A stretch of DNA of 64,000 bases from Acinetobacter marinus. Its GTDB lineage: Bacteria > Pseudomonadota > Gammaproteobacteria > Pseudomonadales > Moraxellaceae. A model generated the notes under the pieces. That model saw nothing but the letters and a program-made list of their open reading frames with translations, ran no database searches and had not been told where the DNA came from. Below are positions 18,163-26,654 of this stretch, one piece after another. A program made the position numbers and the translations under genes. Numbering within the stretch: the stretch's first letter is position 1; every line of letters begins with the position of its first letter. The DNA lies in assembly GCF_900096915.1 (NCBI RefSeq), contig NZ_FMYK01000003.1, forward strand, positions 62,001 to 126,000. The letters are read 5' to 3'.

Positions 18163-18576
18163 TTAAGGGCGAAAGCGGAATAGAGGTTGACCAAATTGAA
18201 TAATGTCACCATTTTTAACTAAAATTTCGTCAATCACACCACTTTGCGTCGCTTCGATCGGGTTCATGATTTTCATTGCTTCGATGATACCAAGTGTTTC
18301 ACCTGCTGAAATGGTTTGACCGACTTTGACAAAAGGTGGCTCACCTGGATTCGGTGCTGCATAGAACACGCCAACCATTGGTGCGGTTTCGATTGCACCG
18401 CGAGGTGTTTTTACCACAGGCGCTTCTGCGACAGGTGCTGCAGTAGCGACTGTGCCAGCGACGACTGGATTGCGGCGAGTTAGAGAAATCGCTTGATCTC
18501 CCTCTTTGACTTCTAAGGCTTGTAAATCTGACTCGATCATGAGATCGATGAGTTTTTTAATCTTGCGAATATCCAT
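18163..18576 (-). CDS. accB: Acetyl-CoA carboxylase biotin carboxyl carrier protein
   Basis: The 137-residue product has an N-terminal helical region, an Ala/Pro-rich linker (about 38-58) and a C-terminal biotinyl domain with the target lysine in IEAMKIMN. The thumb-like insert VGVFYAAPNPGEPPFVKVGQ is typical of AccB. It lies between aroQ (13 bp upstream) and accC (16 bp downstream). Confidence 0.97.
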   Translation of the reverse strand: MDIRKIKKLIDLMIESDLQALEVKEGDQAISLTRRNPVVAGTVATAAPVAEAPVVKTPRGAIETAPMVGVFYAAPNPGEPPFVKVGQTISAGETLGIIEAMKIMNPIEATQSGVIDEILVKNGDIIQFGQPLFRFRP

Positions 18577-18589
18577 ATGAATGAATTCC

Positions 18590-19054
18590 TTAAGTCGTCG
18601 ATTGCAGAGGAGGCTTGGCTAAATGTTGCATCGCATAATCCAGTGCGTATTCATAACCACGTGCACCGAGACCACAAATCACCCCAACTGCTTTATCAGA
18701 CAGGTAAGAATGGTGGCGGAATGATTCACGGGCATGGACGTTGGAGAGATGAACTTCGATAAAAGGAATGGCAACGCCAAGCAGGGCGTCACGAATTGCG
18801 ACCGAAGTATGCGTATATGCTGCGGGATTGATAATAATAAATTGATAATTTTCTACGCTGGCTTGGTGGATGCGATCGATGATGGCACCTTCCCAGTTGC
18901 TTTGGAATGATTCGAGTAAGGCACCCGTAGTATCGGCTTTTTGCTTTAATTGGGCGTTAATATCGTCCAATGTCAATGATCCATAGACCTCAGGCTCACG
19001 CTGTCCGAGTAAATTCAGATTAGGTCCGTGGATAAGCAAAATACGACTTTGCAT
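18590..19054 (-). CDS. aroQ: Type II 3-dehydroquinate dehydratase
   Basis: The enzyme converts 3-dehydroquinate to 3-dehydroshikimate in the shikimate pathway. The 154-residue product is the dodecameric type II form, with GPNLNLLGQREPEVYGS near the N-terminus (catalytic Tyr in VYGS), INPAAYTHTSVAIRDAL, and VHLSNVHARESFRHHS with the active-site His. It leads the aroQ-accB-accC cluster. The upstream gap (19055-19326) holds no gene; a short hairpin GCCAA-TCCA-TTGGC at 19251-19264 lacks a T-run. Confidence 0.96.
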   Translation of the reverse strand: MQSRILLIHGPNLNLLGQREPEVYGSLTLDDINAQLKQKADTTGALLESFQSNWEGAIIDRIHQASVENYQFIIINPAAYTHTSVAIRDALLGVAIPFIEVHLSNVHARESFRHHSYLSDKAVGVICGLGARGYEYALDYAMQHLAKPPLQSTT

Positions 19055-19326
19055 GATGGGTATTCCAAAATGTGCAAAAATTATAAATTTTCAAGATCCC
19101 GACAAATTATAGCGAATATGCCGATTGATCGTTGCAAGATACGCTTTATTATAGCTGTTTACAATGTTTAAAACTATCAAAAACCACACATCGAAAATGT
19201 AACATTGTTGTGAACAGGTAAATCAATTTTAATCAAAATAATCATTTTTTGCCAATCCATTGGCGAAGATTTTAGCACAATTGAAACAGTATATTAATGC
19301 ACATAGATGTCAAAATAATTACAAAT

Positions 19327-19635
19327 TTACAAGCAGTTAGGCGGTTTCGGCAGTCCTGAAAGTCGGGTTAAATGCCGTGCCACCAGACCCGTTTTAAAGC
19401 GTTGCATGAGTAATTGATTGCTAATCTCAGGATTGACCTTTGTGCTTAAATATTTGATCAACGGGCGTGTTGCAGGGGCATAGCCGTACTCATCATAGAA
19501 CGCCCGCAGTGCATATAAGATCTCAAAATGCGCATCGTCCAGCGTGAGCTCTAGCGTGTCTGCCAACTGCTGAGCAACTTCGGGGGTCCAATCTTGGAAG
19601 TGTTGTAAGTGACCGTCTTGATCGAGTTCGAGCAT
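19327..19635 (-). CDS. tusE: Sulfur relay protein TusE (DsrC family)
   Basis: TusE takes persulfide sulfur from TusBCD and passes it to MnmA for 2-thiolation of tRNA wobble uridine. The 102-residue product has the DsrC pattern DWTPEVAQQLAD, FEILYALRAFYDEYGYAPATRPLIKYL, and the essential penultimate cysteine in the C-terminal PPNCL. It is separated from tusB by a palindromic repeat, which may uncouple it from the tusDCB transcript. Confidence 0.92.
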   Translation of the reverse strand: MLELDQDGHLQHFQDWTPEVAQQLADTLELTLDDAHFEILYALRAFYDEYGYAPATRPLIKYLSTKVNPEISNQLLMQRFKTGLVARHLTRLSGLPKPPNCL

Positions 19636-19677
19636 AAGTGGGTTTGAATCCTGAATTGAAGGTTCTGATTTGATTTT

Positions 19678-19819
19678 GGGGACTAAGAATAAAACGAACG
19701 AGTAGTGTAAATTTCAAGGCGCACCTCGCACAGCAACCGCAGTGTACAAAAGGTACATGAGGATTGCGAGCAAGGCGCAACGCAGAAATTTGCCTACGCA
19801 GTTGTTTTATTCAAGTTCT
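19678..19819. repeat. ~142-bp palindromic intergenic repeat, copy 2
   Basis: The core matches the copy at 10958-11103 almost base for base (for example AATTTCAAGGCGCACCTCGC and the following GCAACCGCAGTGTA). The outer arms differ from copy 1 but pair with each other: GACTAAGAATAAAACGA on the left against TGTTTTATTCAAGTTCTC on the right. It sits between tusB and tusE and ends next to the tusB stop codon. Confidence 0.85.
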
Positions 19820-20122
19820 CTATTGCCAAGTATGTACTTTTTGACTGAGTTGCAACAACTCCGCCCAGTCGCCATAGTCGATGATTTTCATATTACCTAA
19901 GTTTTTTTCATGCTCTATATGTGCATCTGCACTTAGAATAAAAATTGCTTTGGCATGTGAAATCGCATCGAGTGAGGGTGCAAGGACAGCATCTTCTAAT
20001 AACAGTACCGCATCTTGATCTGTCACGATATTGGCAAGTTCAGACAATGCTTGTTCAAGTCGGTTATAGTTCGCTTGTAGAATAAAAAGTTGATTAAATG
20101 ACATTTCTTTCATTTGGTGCAT
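19820..20122 (-). CDS. tusB: Sulfur relay protein TusB (DsrH-like)
   Basis: The ~100-residue product fits TusB by size, position after tusC and the pattern VLLLEDAVLAP...IFILSADAHIEH. TusB is part of the TusBCD hexamer that accepts sulfur from TusA. The start is uncertain: ATG codons at 20122, 20113 and 20104 are all in frame, and GGTAAGTGAG overlaps the end of tusC just ahead. Sequence similarity is weak, so the call leans on gene order. Confidence 0.75.
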   Translation of the reverse strand: MHQMKEMSFNQLFILQANYNRLEQALSELANIVTDQDAVLLLEDAVLAPSLDAISHAKAIFILSADAHIEHEKNLGNMKIIDYGDWAELLQLSQKVHTWQ

Positions 20123-20127
20123 CTCAC

Positions 20128-20514
20128 TTACCAATGAATAATATGATCAAATTGATTGATAAACGCTTGATCAAGTGTGATGGTTTGCAGGGGATATGAG
20201 CAATCTTTGAGGAGTGGATGATTGCGATCTTGATCTAAAACGTATAGGTGCTCAATATCATAAAACTCAAAACTTTCCACCATCTTGCTGGCAGGTTTGA
20301 GGAAATGCTTAAGCTGCGGATTTGGCGTGGCAGCATTGTGCAAAAGGCTGAGTCCAGCATCACGAAACAGCACATGGATATTGATGTCAAAGCTGGCAAA
20401 CAGCATCAGTGCCGACAGGCTTTCATTGACCGTGATTGCCGATTGGTCGCTTTTGGAGAGAATAATCAATACGGTGCGCATAGAACGATTCATCGATGGG
20501 TTATCTTTTAGCAT
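20128..20514 (-). CDS. tusC: Sulfur relay protein TusC (DsrF-like)
   Basis: The product is a DsrE/F-like small protein with TVLIILSKSD, SLSALMLFASFDINIHVLFRDAGLSLL, and a C-terminal half ending DHIIHW. It sits between tusD and tusB in the standard D-C-B order, with a 6-bp gap to tusD. Starts at 20514, 20493 or 20481 are possible; the last gives the usual N-terminus MRTVLII. Confidence 0.82.
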   Translation of the reverse strand: MLKDNPSMNRSMRTVLIILSKSDQSAITVNESLSALMLFASFDINIHVLFRDAGLSLLHNAATPNPQLKHFLKPASKMVESFEFYDIEHLYVLDQDRNHPLLKDCSYPLQTITLDQAFINQFDHIIHW

Positions 20515-20520
20515 TAAAGT

Positions 20521-20889
20521 TTAAAATTGCAGGACATGATCGGCATTTTTTAGCGCTTCAGCCAATGTGCCTAAGCCCGTTAAGCAGTATTTTTCAGCCA
20601 GATTATCATGTGCGAGATGGTGGCGTTTGGCATTTTCTGTATCGCTGACTCCACGGCTGAGTGCGGCACTGACGCAGACATTGAGCGGGATGTCGAGGCT
20701 TTGCCATGCTTGGGTCAGATTCAGCTCATCTTCTGCATGCCACAACTGTGCATTGGCAATGCTTACCGCATCTTGATAAAAGAAGACCTCAAAAGCGTGT
20801 TGCTTACTTTTCATTGCACAAGCAAGCTGAAAAGCATGATAGGCTAATCGTGTCGTTGGCGCTGCGGTGATTAAAATTAAAGTATGCAT
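20521..20889 (-). CDS. tusD: Sulfurtransferase TusD (DsrE-like)
   Basis: TusD carries the catalytic persulfide of the TusBCD complex. The 122-residue product starts MHTLILITAAPTTRLAYHAFQLACAM, has FEVFFYQDAVSIAN, and holds the conserved cysteine in NVCVSAALSRGVSD. A longer frame opens at 20928 but adds residues not found in the family. It is the first gene of tusDCB and is divergent from the GalE-like gene. Confidence 0.88.
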   Translation of the reverse strand: MHTLILITAAPTTRLAYHAFQLACAMKSKQHAFEVFFYQDAVSIANAQLWHAEDELNLTQAWQSLDIPLNVCVSAALSRGVSDTENAKRHHLAHDNLAEKYCLTGLGTLAEALKNADHVLQF

Positions 20890-21025
20890 CGTAGCGGTGC
20901 TCAGTTCTGGTACATAGAAAAGGTACATAGATATGGTACAAAGATGATGCTATGGACGTGTAATCACGATATAACTCAAATGAATTAAACTTAATTTTTG
21001 CTCTAAACCAAATCGAGGAAGACAC

Positions 21026-22036
21026 ATGATATTAATCACGGGTGGGTTGGGATACTTAGGTAGCCACATCGCATTGTACTTGATGTCCAAAGGACACGAA
21101 GTGGTGCTGGTGGACAATCTATCACATGCTTCTATGCAAAGTTTGGAACGACTGGAGTATATCACAAAACTGTATATTCCATTTATGCGCCTTGATGTGC
21201 GTAATACGCCAGCGTTGCAAAAAGTCTTTGAGCAATATCCGATTGATTATGTGGTGCATTGTGCTGGCTTTAAGAGTTTGTCTGAGTCTGTGCATAAACC
21301 CCTTGAATATTATAATAATAATCTGAGTTGTATGATGAGCGTGCTACGTGCGATGCAGCGTAGTGGTGTGCGTCGGTTGGTGAATTTATCTTCGCTGACT
21401 GTTTACGGCGCATCGGGTAAAGACTGGAAAGAGCAGGATGACTTTCATTATCAACATCAGATTCCGTATGTGCGGGCACAACAAAATATTGAGCACATTC
21501 TGCAAGATACCTTTCAAGTGGATGATTATTGGCAGATTCTCAACTTAAGACTCGGTAATATCATCGGTGCGTATCATGATGGACAACTTGGTGAATGGAC
21601 ACAGCACATGCCGAAGTCGGTGATTCAATCTCTGTTACAAGTTGCGGCGGGACAACGTGAAAGTTTTGAGCTTTTTAATCAACATTTAGACAGTGAAGAT
21701 GGAACGGCAGAGCGCAGTTATTTGCATGTCTTAGATATGCTTGATGCGCTGTATAAATTGATGCTGTGGTCGAATGATCAGCAAAATTTCTTAGCGAGTT
21801 TTAATCTCTGTCATCCCGAGCTGAGGAGTCTAAATCGTTTAATCGAAACCGTTGAAGACGTGACCAGTGCAGTGATTTCGATACAGGAAAGTACCGAACG
21901 TGTGCAGGAGTTTGCCCAGTTAAATGGTGATCTTGAAAAATTGAACAATACTATTACATGGAAAGCGGAACGCAGTTTGACGCAGATGGTCGAAGATCAG
22001 TGGCGATATTATCAAGCCAGTTTGAATGGGATGTGA
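21026..22036 (+). CDS. UDP-glucose 4-epimerase-like SDR protein lacking the catalytic lysine
   Basis: The 336-residue protein is clearly GalE-like: an NAD loop GGLGYLGSHIALYL near the N-terminus, VDNLSHAS, VVHCAGFKSLSESVHKPLEYYNNN, NLSSLTVYGAS and RLGNIIGA. In GalE the catalytic motif is Tyr-x-x-x-Lys (YGRSK). Here it reads YVRAQ, so the lysine is glutamine. The substrate-side segment is also altered (GAYHDGQLGE). It may be a non-catalytic or altered-function paralog. No capsule or LPS genes are nearby. Confidence 0.8.
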   Translation: MILITGGLGYLGSHIALYLMSKGHEVVLVDNLSHASMQSLERLEYITKLYIPFMRLDVRNTPALQKVFEQYPIDYVVHCAGFKSLSESVHKPLEYYNNNLSCMMSVLRAMQRSGVRRLVNLSSLTVYGASGKDWKEQDDFHYQHQIPYVRAQQNIEHILQDTFQVDDYWQILNLRLGNIIGAYHDGQLGEWTQHMPKSVIQSLLQVAAGQRESFELFNQHLDSEDGTAERSYLHVLDMLDALYKLMLWSNDQQNFLASFNLCHPELRSLNRLIETVEDVTSAVISIQESTERVQEFAQLNGDLEKLNNTITWKAERSLTQMVEDQWRYYQASLNGM

Positions 22037-22121
22037 TGTGATGCATTCGGTTTGGTAGATCATGGAAATTTAAAGTGCAAAATTTTTAAAATCCTGCCAT
22101 CATAGCCGACGTCGCCAGCCT

Positions 22122-22137
22122 AACATGTGTACATGTT
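22122..22137. promoter_or_regulatory. Palindrome upstream of fumC
   Basis: AACATG-TGTA-CATGTT is a 6-bp perfect inverted repeat in the 275-bp gap between the GalE-like gene and fumC. It could be a protein-binding site; no regulator is identified. Confidence 0.35.
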
Positions 22138-22275
22138 GCCAGCCATACCATTCATCTATAGTCGAGAGCTTTAATCCTGCTACAGCGCTAACCTTGCTTG
22201 AAGTCAAATTTGTACATTTTCACTCGGTTGCCTTGTATCAGAAATAAATTTCTTCGACTATAAAATCAAAGTTTT

Positions 22276-22291
22276 CACGATCGAAATCGTG
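22276..22291 (+). promoter_or_regulatory. Tetraloop hairpin in the fumC leader
   Basis: CACGAT-CGAA-ATCGTG forms a perfect 6-bp stem with a CGAA loop, about 20 bp before the fumC start and just ahead of its GAGAGGA ribosome site. It could affect message stability or translation. Confidence 0.4.
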
Positions 22292-22311
22292 CGAGCAACA
22301 GAGAGGAACGT

Positions 22312-23706
22312 ATGTCTACTACACGTATTGAACATGACACCATGGGCGATGTCGCCGTACCTAGCGATGCCATGTGGGGCGCACAAACACAGCGTAGCCT
22401 GCAAAATTTTAAAATTGGTCAAGAACGACTGCCACGAGCGATGATCCGTGCCATGGGCTTGGTGAAAAAGTCTGCGGCATTGACCAACGCCTCTTTAGAT
22501 CAAATTCCTCAAGACATCTGTGATGCCATCGTTGGTGCAGCCGATGAAGTCATTGTCGGACAGTGGGATAGCCAGTTTCCTTTGGTGGTGTGGCAAACAG
22601 GTTCAGGCACGCAAAGCAACATGAACTGCAATGAAGTCATTGCCAATGTTGCCAATCAAAAACTCGGTCAGCCACTCGGCGCACAAAAGCCCGTACATCC
22701 CAATGATCATGTTAATCGTGCGCAATCCACCAACGATTCATTTCCAACTGCGATCCATGTGGCCGCAGCGATTCAGATCAATGAACTGCTGATTCCTGCA
22801 CTCACCAATTTAAAAAATACTTTGGCTGCAAAATCTGCTGAATTTGAATCGATTGTGAAGATTGGTCGTACCCATTTGCAAGATGCAACACCACTGACTT
22901 TAGGGCAAGAATTTAGCGGTTATGTCAGTCAGCTTGAGCATGGTTTGGCACGTTTGGATTATGCCTTACAGGGTTTATACGAATTGCCACTTGGCGGAAC
23001 AGCCGTTGGTACGGGACTCAATGCCCATCCTGAATATGCAGGAAAATCAGCAAAAAAACTGGCAGAACTGACTCAACTTCCTTTCGTGACTGCACCGAAT
23101 AAATTTGAAGCCTTAGCAGGGCGTGATGCCGCAGTCTTTGCCTCAGGCGCACTGAAAACCATCGCAGCAAGCCTCAATAAAATCGCCAATGATGTGCGCT
23201 GGCTTGCCAGTGGTCCTCGTTGTGGTTTGGGTGAACTGCGCATTCCTGAAAATGAACCTGGTTCAAGCATCATGCCAGGCAAGGTCAATCCAACCCAAAG
23301 TGAAGCCATGACTATGGTGGTGGCGCAAGTGATGGGTAATGATACGACGATTAATATTGCAGGCGCTTCGGGCAATTTTGAGTTAAATGTGTTTATGCCT
23401 GTGATTGCCTATAACTTGTTGCAATCGATTCAATTGCTTGGCGATGCGGCGAATAGTTTTAATGACAACTGTGCCGTCGGGATCGAAGCCAATGAAGAAA
23501 AAATTGATCATTTCTTGCATAACTCATTGATGTTAGTCACGGCATTGAATCCTGTGATTGGCTATGAAAATGCTGCTAAAGTCGCCAAAACGGCGTATAA
23601 AGAAAATAAATCATTGAAACAAGTTGCAGTCGAACTTGGTTTGGTGACAGCAGCGCAATTTGATGAAGTGGTGCAACCCGCACAAATGGTGCATCCAAAT
23701 CTGTAA
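22312..23706 (+). CDS. fumC: Class II fumarate hydratase
   Basis: FumC interconverts fumarate and malate in the TCA cycle and is iron-independent. The 464-residue product has MWGAQTQRSLQNFKIG, the substrate loops GSGTQSNMNCNEV and GRTHLQDATPLTLGQE, and the superfamily signature GSSIMPGKVNPTQSEA. A GAGAGGA ribosome site precedes the ATG. A hairpin with T-run follows. Confidence 0.97.
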   Translation: MSTTRIEHDTMGDVAVPSDAMWGAQTQRSLQNFKIGQERLPRAMIRAMGLVKKSAALTNASLDQIPQDICDAIVGAADEVIVGQWDSQFPLVVWQTGSGTQSNMNCNEVIANVANQKLGQPLGAQKPVHPNDHVNRAQSTNDSFPTAIHVAAAIQINELLIPALTNLKNTLAAKSAEFESIVKIGRTHLQDATPLTLGQEFSGYVSQLEHGLARLDYALQGLYELPLGGTAVGTGLNAHPEYAGKSAKKLAELTQLPFVTAPNKFEALAGRDAAVFASGALKTIAASLNKIANDVRWLASGPRCGLGELRIPENEPGSSIMPGKVNPTQSEAMTMVVAQVMGNDTTINIAGASGNFELNVFMPVIAYNLLQSIQLLGDAANSFNDNCAVGIEANEEKIDHFLHNSLMLVTALNPVIGYENAAKVAKTAYKENKSLKQVAVELGLVTAAQFDEVVQPAQMVHPNL

Positions 23707-23727
23707 TGCTTTGCTGAGATAAAAAGT

Positions 23728-23761
23728 AAGCATTGGGTGGAGAAACTGCTCAATGCTTTTG
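23728..23761 (+). terminator. Probable terminator after fumC
   Basis: The stem AAGCATTG / CAATGCTT (23728-23735, 23751-23758) has a 15-nt loop and is followed by TT. Confidence 0.55.
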
Positions 23762-23879
23762 TCTTATCATTAAAATTCGCTGCTTTCTACAAAATCACTT
23801 CAAATTAAAAAACTGCGCAACCCAGCGATTTTCCGTTAGAATAAGCGCATTTGAGGCTGCGCCGATTGAGGATTTTAAT

Positions 23880-24896
23880 ATGCACATTGCTGCACAACAC
23901 CAACCAAGTCAGATTCAGCTCAATCAAGATGGCAATCTTAAGCATTTTCTGACCATCGAAGGGCTGAGCAAAAGCAATCTCACGCAAATTCTTGATACTG
24001 CCCAAAGTTTTTTTGATGACAATAATAATCTGATCACCACGCCGTTATTAGAAGGGCGCACGGTGATGAATCTATTTTTTGAAAACTCAACCCGTACCCG
24101 TACGACTTTTGAGGCGGCAGCCAAACGTCTTTCTGCAAATGTCTTGAATATTGATATCGCCCGCTCAAGTACCAGTAAAGGCGAAACTTTACGAGATACC
24201 TTGTGGAATCTTGAGGCGATGGCGGCGGATATTTTTGTGGTGCGTCATTCGGCTTCAGGTGCAGCGCATTTTATTGCCGAAACCGTCTGCCCGAATGTGG
24301 CAATTATCAATGCGGGTGATGGACGCCATGCGCATCCAACCCAAGCCATGCTCGATATGCTGACCATTCGCCGTGAATCGAATAAACCATTTTCCGAGCT
24401 GAGCGTGGCGATTATCGGGGATATTAAACATTCTCGTGTGGCACGATCAAATATTGCTGCCCTACAAACTTTGGGTTGTAGCGATATTCGGGTGATTGGT
24501 CCTCGCACTTTGCTCCCTGTGGCATTTGATGATTATTCGCAAGATGTGCGTTTATTTACCGATATGGATGCAGGTGTGAAAGACTGCGATGTGATCATTG
24601 CGCTGCGGATCCAAAATGAACGGATTGATTCGCCTGCACTTTCTTCTCAACAAGAGTTCTATAAGTTGTATGGCTTAAATGAAGAGCGTCTGGCTTTGGC
24701 TAAACCGAATGCGATCGTGATGCATCCAGGGCCAATGAATCGTGGTGTGGAAATCGCTTCGAGTATTGCAGATGGTGCGCAGTCGGTGATTTTAAAACAG
24801 GTCACCAATGGCATTGCGGTGCGTATGGCGGTGCTTGCTTTAAGTATGCAAGGACAATTGCAACATCAAGGCTTTGCTGACACATTGAGTCTGTAA
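23880..24896 (+). CDS. pyrB: Aspartate carbamoyltransferase catalytic subunit
   Basis: PyrB makes carbamoyl-aspartate, the committed step of pyrimidine synthesis. The 338-residue product has the carbamoyl-phosphate motif FFENSTRTRTTFE, DGRHAHPTQAMLDMLTI and VMHPGPMNRGVEI. I chose the ATG at 23880 because GAGG lies 8 bp upstream. The next gene, an inactive dihydroorotase-like protein, is the known structural partner of this class of ATCase in Pseudomonas and relatives. Confidence 0.95.
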   Translation: MHIAAQHQPSQIQLNQDGNLKHFLTIEGLSKSNLTQILDTAQSFFDDNNNLITTPLLEGRTVMNLFFENSTRTRTTFEAAAKRLSANVLNIDIARSSTSKGETLRDTLWNLEAMAADIFVVRHSASGAAHFIAETVCPNVAIINAGDGRHAHPTQAMLDMLTIRRESNKPFSELSVAIIGDIKHSRVARSNIAALQTLGCSDIRVIGPRTLLPVAFDDYSQDVRLFTDMDAGVKDCDVIIALRIQNERIDSPALSSQQEFYKLYGLNEERLALAKPNAIVMHPGPMNRGVEIASSIADGAQSVILKQVTNGIAVRMAVLALSMQGQLQHQGFADTLSL

Positions 24897-24945
24897 ATCT
24901 GAAATGAAATTTGAAAATATTCTGCAAAATTAAAGTGAGACTATT

Positions 24946-26244
24946 GTGAGCGAAGTCCAAGCAAACCCAAGTAAAGTAAGTCAAAACCACACAAGCCAAA
25001 TTGTAAAAATTGAAAATGTTCGTGTAATAAACCCATTTACTGAAACTGATCAAGTGCAAACGGTATATTTAGATCAAGGGCGTTTAGTCGATGGAAAGGC
25101 AGTTGATCAAAGTCAAATCACGCAAATCGACGGCAAAGGGCATTGGCTGATGCCAACCATGTTGGATCTTTGCGCTCGACTTCGTGAACCAGGTCAGCAA
25201 CAACACGGTACGCTCAAATCCGAAGGGCTTGCTGCACGTAAAAATGGTATTTTGCATATCGTGACCCCGCCTGATAGCAAGCCGATTGTCCAAGATAATG
25301 GCGCATTGCTCGCAGGACTACGTGAAAAAGCACTGAAAGATGGTGGCATTTATCTCCACATTATCGGCGCACAAACCCAAGGCTTAAATGGTCAGCAACC
25401 TGCAAATATGGCAGGACTTCGCAAAGGCGGTTGTATCGCAGTATCCAATGCCAATGCTGCTTTTGCCAATGATGATGTGGTGATTCGTACCATGGAGTAC
25501 GCTGCAGGACTCGGCTTAAAAGTCGTGTTCTACGCCGAAGAACCTGAAATTGCTAAAGATGGCTGTGTGCATGAAGGTTTTATCGCATCTCGACAAGGTT
25601 TACCAATGATTCCACCAATCGCTGAAACAGTCGCTATTTCAAAATATCTGCACATGATCGAAGCGACAGGTGTCGAAGCACATTTTGGTTTATTGTCTTG
25701 TGGTGAGTCGGTACAACTGATTGCCAATGCCAAAGCCAAAGGTTTACCTGTGACAGCGGATGTGGCGATGCATCAGTTGCATTTAACCGATGCAATTATT
25801 GATGGATTTAATTCACTTGCCCATGTTCGTCCACCATTGCGCTCTGAACAAGATCGTCAAGCGCTCCGTGAAGGTGTGCGTTCGGGTGTGATTGATGCGA
25901 TCTGCACGCATCATGAGCCACTGAGTAGCTCGGCAAAAATGGCACCATTTGCTGAAACAGAATCGGGCTTTAGCGCATTTGATAGTTTTGTGTCGCTCGG
26001 TGTACAACTCGTCGATGAAGGTTTATTAACGCCGTTACAATGGGTACAAAGCGTAACCATCAATGCTGCACAAGTGTTTCATCTCACAGAAACATGGCAA
26101 GCGCAATCGGGTTGGGTATTGGTCAATCCAGAACAAACGTGGGCGATGGATGCCAAAGCGATGTCGTCACAAGGCAAAAATACGCCACTCATCAATGCAC
26201 AGCTCAAAGGCAAAGTGATGGATTGCTTCATCCAAACCGTTTAA
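24946..26244 (+). CDS. pyrC': Inactive dihydroorotase-like partner of aspartate carbamoyltransferase (PyrC')
   Basis: The 432-residue product has the dihydroorotase fold. The first metal motif, normally DLHVHLREPG, is DLCARLREPG here, so both zinc histidines are gone. Later landmarks remain (GCIAVSNANAAFAND, VTADVAMHQLHLTD, ICTHHEPL). Such dead copies bind PyrB in a dodecameric ATCase and are needed for its assembly, so the real dihydroorotase must be encoded elsewhere. The start is GTG. It lies 49 bp after pyrB. Confidence 0.9.
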   Translation: MSEVQANPSKVSQNHTSQIVKIENVRVINPFTETDQVQTVYLDQGRLVDGKAVDQSQITQIDGKGHWLMPTMLDLCARLREPGQQQHGTLKSEGLAARKNGILHIVTPPDSKPIVQDNGALLAGLREKALKDGGIYLHIIGAQTQGLNGQQPANMAGLRKGGCIAVSNANAAFANDDVVIRTMEYAAGLGLKVVFYAEEPEIAKDGCVHEGFIASRQGLPMIPPIAETVAISKYLHMIEATGVEAHFGLLSCGESVQLIANAKAKGLPVTADVAMHQLHLTDAIIDGFNSLAHVRPPLRSEQDRQALREGVRSGVIDAICTHHEPLSSSAKMAPFAETESGFSAFDSFVSLGVQLVDEGLLTPLQWVQSVTINAAQVFHLTETWQAQSGWVLVNPEQTWAMDAKAMSSQGKNTPLINAQLKGKVMDCFIQTV

Positions 26245-26345
26245 TTCAAACATAAGCTGTTTGAAATCTAGGCAATTATATGGTGTGAATGTAGATGGTA
26301 CTTTACCTGCATTGCATAATTGCCTATGATGTGTTTCCTCTTTAT

Positions 26346-26421
26346 GCGCTCATAGCTCAACTGGATAGAGTACAGGTCTCCGAAGCCTGTGGCGTGGGTT
26401 CGAGTCCCGCTGAGCGCACCA
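26346..26421 (+). tRNA. tRNA-Arg (anticodon CCG)
   Basis: The 76-nt sequence folds as a cloverleaf. The acceptor stem is GCGCTCA / TGAGCGC with A73 and encoded CCA. The anticodon stem is CAGGT / GCCTG around the loop CTCCGAA, giving anticodon CCG for CGG codons. The T arm is GTGGG-TTCGAGT-CCCGC. No integrase or duplicated 3' end is nearby. The rest of the gap 26422-26654 holds no gene I can support. Confidence 0.96.
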
Positions 26422-26654
26422 TAATAATTTTCAATAAAATTTATTTTAAATGTGTTCGATGTTTTGATATTTAGCTGGGAGTCCAATGCAACTAGCATAA
26501 CAAGCAATTGCAAATCGCAAGATGCCTTCCAGTTTGTGCAACTTTAATTGATGATCTTTATTCAAACATTCAAAATTTAAGATATTCATCCATTTCACAA
26601 TTATTGCGCTATAATTTTGAACCATATTTAGTTAAGCCTTTTATAGTTCATCCC

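Noticed and set aside
19248..19267. Terminator upstream of aroQ
   Set aside because: The GCCAA/TTGGC hairpin has its T-run on the wrong side for either strand.
26346..26421. tRNA-Arg as an integration site
   Set aside because: No integrase, no duplicated tRNA 3' end and only core genes follow.
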